Origin: Desulfuromonadales bacterium
GTDB taxonomy: Bacteria; Desulfobacterota; Desulfuromonadia; Desulfuromonadales; UBA2294
Reading direction: 5' to 3'
Assembly (NCBI GenBank): GCA_030591795.1
Contig: JAUVAJ010000055.1
Location: 1-8,500 of the forward strand
Length of the DNA stretch: 8,500 nt
A program made the translations under genes and the position numbers. Below the pieces are notes generated by a model. It made no database searches, was not told the DNA's origin, and saw only the letters and a program-made list of their open reading frames with translations. This document shows positions 6,161 to 8,500 of the stretch, one piece after another; the stretch's first letter is position 1, and the number at the start of each line of letters is the position of its first letter.

Positions 6161-6226
6161 TTTATGGGGAAAGACAAGTTGTAAAAAGGTTCTGTAATAA
6201 TCAAAAATCTGAAAATGGAGGCTTTG

Positions 6227-6310
6227 ATGAAAGTAGTCGTATCTAATGGTAGTGCCAGAAAAGCAGGCAACACGTCAATTCTGGTTCAACATGCGTTTGC
6301 TACACTGTAA
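6227..6310 (+). pseudogene. Stump of an NADPH-dependent FMN reductase / iron-sulfur flavoprotein gene
   Basis: An ATG with an ideal ribosome-binding site (GGAGG at 6217-6221, five-base spacing) opens a frame of only 27 codons, ending in TAA at 6308-6310. The peptide starts MKVVVSNGSARKAGNTSIL, which is the N-terminal beta strand and FMN-phosphate loop (xNGSxRKxGNT) of the NADPH-dependent FMN reductase / iron-sulfur flavoprotein family, normally about 180-200 residues. The next codons after the stop (Glu-Ala-Gly) would still fit the family, so the stop may come from a Glu codon. Beyond that no frame up to 6505 continues the fold or shows the CxxCxxC cluster. A strong terminator further on (6506-6547) probably belonged to the same gene. 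I read this as a gene that lost its interior by deletion. A functional 27-residue peptide is possible but unlikely. Confidence 0.65.
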
Positions 6311-6505
6311 GAGGCCGGGTCAGCAGCAGGTTCAGGCGTTAATCGATAATTTATTTTTGACAGGACCCGACTGTACAAATGCACAGGTGAATTTCAGGCA
6401 TCTGGTGCTGATTATTTACGCGTCGTCACGTGGTTTATCTTTACAGCTATTGTTAAAGTGTCTCCGAAGAACAAGAGTACACACTTCTTCACACCTCCTT
6501 TTTTT
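6311..6505. other. Unassigned spacer between flavoprotein stump and terminator
   Basis: I recognise no gene here on either strand. One forward frame (6246-6551) is open across it, but it has no ribosome-binding site, runs out of frame through the flavoprotein stump and into the terminator, and reads as random Leu/Arg-rich sequence. The stretch is probably degraded coding DNA left between the stump and its terminator. Confidence 0.4.
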
Positions 6506-6547
6506 GGCGCGCACCGCAGTCCCTCCACTGCAGCGCGCCTTTTTTTT
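6506..6547 (+). terminator. Strong Rho-independent terminator (orphan)
   Basis: GGCGCGC (6506-6512) pairs with GCGCGCC (6533-6539), with an inner CGCAGT/ACTGC stem and a CCCTCC loop, followed by eight T residues (6540-6547). It faces plus-strand transcription, where the only upstream gene is the flavoprotein stump. It also insulates the lipoprotein promoter just downstream. Confidence 0.9.
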
Positions 6548-6584
6548 GTGAATTCGGTGCTGCAACGGTATTTAGTGGAACTCC

Positions 6585-6613
6585 TTGTCTGAAACCGGCA
6601 TCCGGTTCATAAT
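6585..6613 (+). promoter_or_regulatory. Predicted sigma-70 promoter of the lipoprotein gene, with a palindrome in the spacer
   Basis: TTGTCT (6585-6590), exactly 17 bases and CATAAT (6608-6613, five of six consensus positions) form a good promoter 40 bases before the lipoprotein ATG. The spacer contains ACCGG-CAT-CCGGT (6594-6606), a perfect inverted repeat that may be an operator for a dimeric regulator blocking RNA polymerase. Confidence 0.55.
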
Positions 6614-6653
6614 GAGCACAGCAGATGTTGCCTTTTAATGAAAGGGAAGATAA

Positions 6654-7070
6654 ATGCAGAGAAGTTTAAATCTTGTCGTCCTACTTTTGATTGTACTGCT
6701 GTTTCCGACCGGGTGTGTCACGACATATAAGCCAGGGACGGGCGCTGGTTACTCAGAGGCACCACCGGATCATGCCAAGGCCTATGGCTATCGGGCAAAG
6801 CATCGCTACAACTATCACCCGGAAGTCGCGGTCTATTTCGATCTTGACCGACAGCTTTACTTTTATCTCGAAAGTGGCAAATGGGCGACTTCGGTCAGCC
6901 TGCCATCAGATCTCAAGCTGCGGCTTGGCGAGAGTGTGACTCTGGAAATCGGGTCTGAGCGGCCGTATAAATTTTATGATGAGCACCGGAAGAAGTATCC
7001 ACCGGGGCAGAGTAAGAAAAAAAAGAAAAACAAGAAGTCGCACTGGAAGGAAGATAAGTACGACGATTGA
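6654..7070 (+). CDS. Small lipoprotein of unknown function with lysine-rich C-terminus
   Basis: This 138-residue predicted lipoprotein starts at the ATG at 6654, with AAGGGAAGA just upstream as ribosome-binding site. Residues 1-20 form a lipoprotein signal (MQRSLN, hydrophobic core, LFPTGC); Cys21 is the expected lipidation site, although Pro at -3 makes the lipobox slightly atypical. The mature part has a Tyr/His-rich segment (YGYRAKHRYNYHPEVAVYFD, 44-63), then LYFYLESGKW (68-77), LPSDLKLRLGESVTLEIG (83-100) and PYKFYDEHRKKYPPGQ (104-119), ending in a Lys run (121-128) and a charged tail. I recall similar small lipoproteins with the VYFD...YFYL...W...LP pattern in Geobacter-type genomes, but know of no function. 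It is probably membrane-anchored on the periplasmic side, with a basic tail that could contact acidic polymers (inference). It has its own promoter and terminator, so it is monocistronic. Confidence 0.87.
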   Translation: MQRSLNLVVLLLIVLLFPTGCVTTYKPGTGAGYSEAPPDHAKAYGYRAKHRYNYHPEVAVYFDLDRQLYFYLESGKWATSVSLPSDLKLRLGESVTLEIGSERPYKFYDEHRKKYPPGQSKKKKKNKKSHWKEDKYDD

Positions 7071-7092
7071 GTTGTTGATAAAGATTAGTGCA

Positions 7093-7121
7093 GCGGGGTG
7101 TCTTGGACACCCCGCTTTTTT
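7093..7121 (+). terminator. Rho-independent terminator of the lipoprotein gene
   Basis: GCGGGGTGTC (7093-7102) and GACACCCCGC (7106-7115) form a perfect ten-pair stem with a TTG loop, followed by six T residues. It lies 22 bases after the lipoprotein stop. It is also just beyond the stop of the convergent DUF945 gene, but on that strand no T-run follows, so it is mainly a plus-strand terminator. Confidence 0.92.
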
Positions 7122-7123
7122 AT

Positions 7124-8500
7124 TCAGAACGACAGCGGTTGGCCGTTCAGGGTCGCCTGTTGCTCACTGTATGAGAAGTCTATTTTATAATTTTTTCCGT
7201 CATAAGTAAGCATCCCCTGCTGGACCAACGCGCCTATCTGCTGTTGGCTGCCGGTATCTATCATGTTGTTCAGTTCCTCTTCCGAGATGTCGCCAAATTG
7301 ACCAGCTTGCCACGCAATTTTCATGCTCGGTTGTAGGGTTTGGCGAACCATGGTCAATAAAAGTTCACTGCTGATTTGCGCTTCGCCTTTGGCTTGGACC
7401 AGTCGGCTGAGATTGTCGAGTGTGATTGCGCTGTTGCTCTCATCGCTCAGAACAATCTTCCCTTTTGCCCAGATTTCCCCGTTAGCGTTTTGTGCGCGCA
7501 GATAGTTCAAGCTGATTTCCGGTTTTTCTTGTAGCAGTGCCGGCAAGGCGGCGATGTAGATATCGGATACTTGCTGCAGGATGTCGCTTTCCGATAGGTC
7601 GACAATATCGGTCTGTAGCTTCTGTAACTGGTGTTGAACCGCCAGAATTGTTGCCGCGTCAAGACGTGAAAATAGAATTTCGAAACCGGCCGGGGCAAAG
7701 GTGATGGCCGGATGAGAGATCTCATCGACGGCAACCTCGATGGCGTAATTGACGGTAACGCCATCCAGTTTTGCGGCATTGCGTAGCTGAAGGCCTTTAA
7801 CGCTGAACTCGGGCGGCAACCCCCTGGGGCCAAAGGTGAGAGCGTCACAGTCAAGGGTCACGTTGCCGAGCAGCAGGCCGCTCGGATCTTCGTGGATGCG
7901 AACGGTTGATGTGATCTTTTTGATTTCACTTTCCGAGGATGGGTCGGTGAGCTTGATGCCGGAGATAGTCGTATCACTATCGATGCGTGTCAGATCGGGG
8001 TTCATTTTACTGGCGCTGCTTAGGCCGCCCCATTCAAAAAGAGTATTGTCACCATCTTCTATAAAATCCTGGGTGAATGGCGGGATGGTAAATGTGGACT
8101 CGGCGCTGCCGGTCAGGGAGACAATGGTGAGATCATGCAGGGTTCCGAAGCCGGGTAACATTTCAAGCAGTTCGCCAAGGGCTCCCTGCTGAAGGGTGTC
8201 GTTCGACAGGGTCGTCTCGACCACGGCCGCAGCTGGGGAGAACTGCCATTGCCCATCACTGGTTTGGCCGATCGGCAACGGTCCGTGCCATATTGAATGT
8301 TGCAGAACAATCTGCTCGCGCTTGACGCCATGAAAGGTGAGGGTGGTTACGGCAGTTGAGCGAAACAACTTTCGGTCGTACGAGGTCAGCGCAATATTAA
8401 ACTGGCCTACCTCTGCTGCACGTTGCAGGTAGGCCGGGAGTTTTTCTTCAATCTGTTTGCCGACTAAAAAAGGCGTGCCGACGCCAGCTGCAACAATCAA
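7124..8500 (-). CDS. YdgA-like DUF945 family protein (5' end outside the window)
   Basis: This long frame (458 codons in the window) runs off the right edge. The first codon seen, TTG at 8498-8500, is probably an internal Leu: the visible sequence begins inside a hydrophobic N-terminal helix (IVAAGVGTPFLVG), so the true start should lie only a few codons beyond. Family features of DUF945 (E. coli YdgA, about 500 residues) are visible: the N-terminal anchor, GKQIEEKL, then YDRKLFRSTAVTTLTFHG at about 41-58 (YdgA-type YxRGWFxSxAxT), the HGPLPIG segment near 72-78, alternating beta-strand-like repeats, and a C-terminal LTYDGKNYKIDFSYSEQ followed by LNGQPL. These proteins are thought to sit in the inner membrane with a large periplasmic beta-rich domain; their function is poorly known. 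The gene is convergent with the lipoprotein gene across a terminator, so the two are not co-transcribed. Confidence 0.85.
   Translation of the reverse strand: MIVAAGVGTPFLVGKQIEEKLPAYLQRAAEVGQFNIALTSYDRKLFRSTAVTTLTFHGVKREQIVLQHSIWHGPLPIGQTSDGQWQFSPAAAVVETTLSNDTLQQGALGELLEMLPGFGTLHDLTIVSLTGSAESTFTIPPFTQDFIEDGDNTLFEWGGLSSASKMNPDLTRIDSDTTISGIKLTDPSSESEIKKITSTVRIHEDPSGLLLGNVTLDCDALTFGPRGLPPEFSVKGLQLRNAAKLDGVTVNYAIEVAVDEISHPAITFAPAGFEILFSRLDAATILAVQHQLQKLQTDIVDLSESDILQQVSDIYIAALPALLQEKPEISLNYLRAQNANGEIWAKGKIVLSDESNSAITLDNLSRLVQAKGEAQISSELLLTMVRQTLQPSMKIAWQAGQFGDISEEELNNMIDTGSQQQIGALVQQGMLTYDGKNYKIDFSYSEQQATLNGQPLSF

Noticed and set aside
6246..6551. Forward 101-codon open frame across the flavoprotein stump
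   Set aside because: It lacks a ribosome-binding site, overlaps the better-supported stump in another frame and runs into the terminator stem; its composition looks random.
2481..8331. Numerous antisense open frames over the znu, cyclase and DUF945 genes
   Set aside because: These are shadows of GC-rich codon use in the real genes, with no domain features or ribosome-binding sites.
8498..8500. TTG at the window edge as the start of the DUF945 gene
   Set aside because: The visible peptide begins in the middle of a hydrophobic anchor and lacks the usual basic start, so the real start should lie just outside the window.
1..8500. GEMM-I type (c-di-GMP or cGAMP) riboswitch accompanying the Hypr-like cyclase
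   Set aside because: I looked for the conserved GCAAACC / GACGCAAAGCC / AGCCxGGxT cores on both strands in the intergenic regions and found none; a covariance scan would be the proper test.

Overview
This 8.5 kb window looks like chromosomal DNA from a Gram-negative, free-living bacterium. I infer a Desulfuromonadales/Geobacterales-type relative. The cues are a GGDEF protein with the D-to-S change typical of Geobacter cyclic AMP-GMP synthases, small exported proteins of a type I associate with that group, a DUF945 (YdgA-like) envelope protein, and a divergent zinc-type ABC transporter locus. No rRNA, tRNA, CRISPR array or intact mobile element is visible.

Layout from left to right. Positions 1-307 hold no confident gene: an open frame enters from the left edge and stops at 164, followed by AT-rich DNA. 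On the minus strand come a small secreted protein with a lysine-rich tail (308-757) and a membrane-anchored Ser/Thr protein kinase whose two membrane helices precede the kinase domain (938-2182). The 313 bp gap at 2183-2495 contains a decayed C-terminal end of a GGDEF domain (2275-2403). This left part is visibly richer in A+T than what follows.

Positions 2496-5043 are a complete metal-uptake locus: the periplasmic binding protein znuA on the minus strand, divergent from znuC (ATPase) and znuB (permease), which overlap by one base. The 83 bp between the znuA and znuC start codons holds a plausible shared promoter/operator region. ZnuA would capture Zn2+ (or Mn2+) in the periplasm, ZnuB passes it through the inner membrane and ZnuC powers this.

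znuB runs tail to tail, two bases apart, into a GAF-GGDEF nucleotide cyclase (5046-6092, minus). Its active site is intact, but the guanine-recognising Asp is replaced by Ser, the hallmark of Hypr GGDEF enzymes that make 3',3'-cGAMP. This is the most interesting single feature.

The 561 bp at 6093-6653 contain a palindrome, a 27-codon stump of an NADPH-dependent FMN reductase/iron-sulfur flavoprotein gene that still has its Shine-Dalgarno sequence, and a strong orphan terminator. A good promoter with a palindrome in its spacer then drives a small lysine-tailed lipoprotein (6654-7070). It ends in a second strong terminator and is convergent with a YdgA/DUF945 gene that leaves the window on the right.
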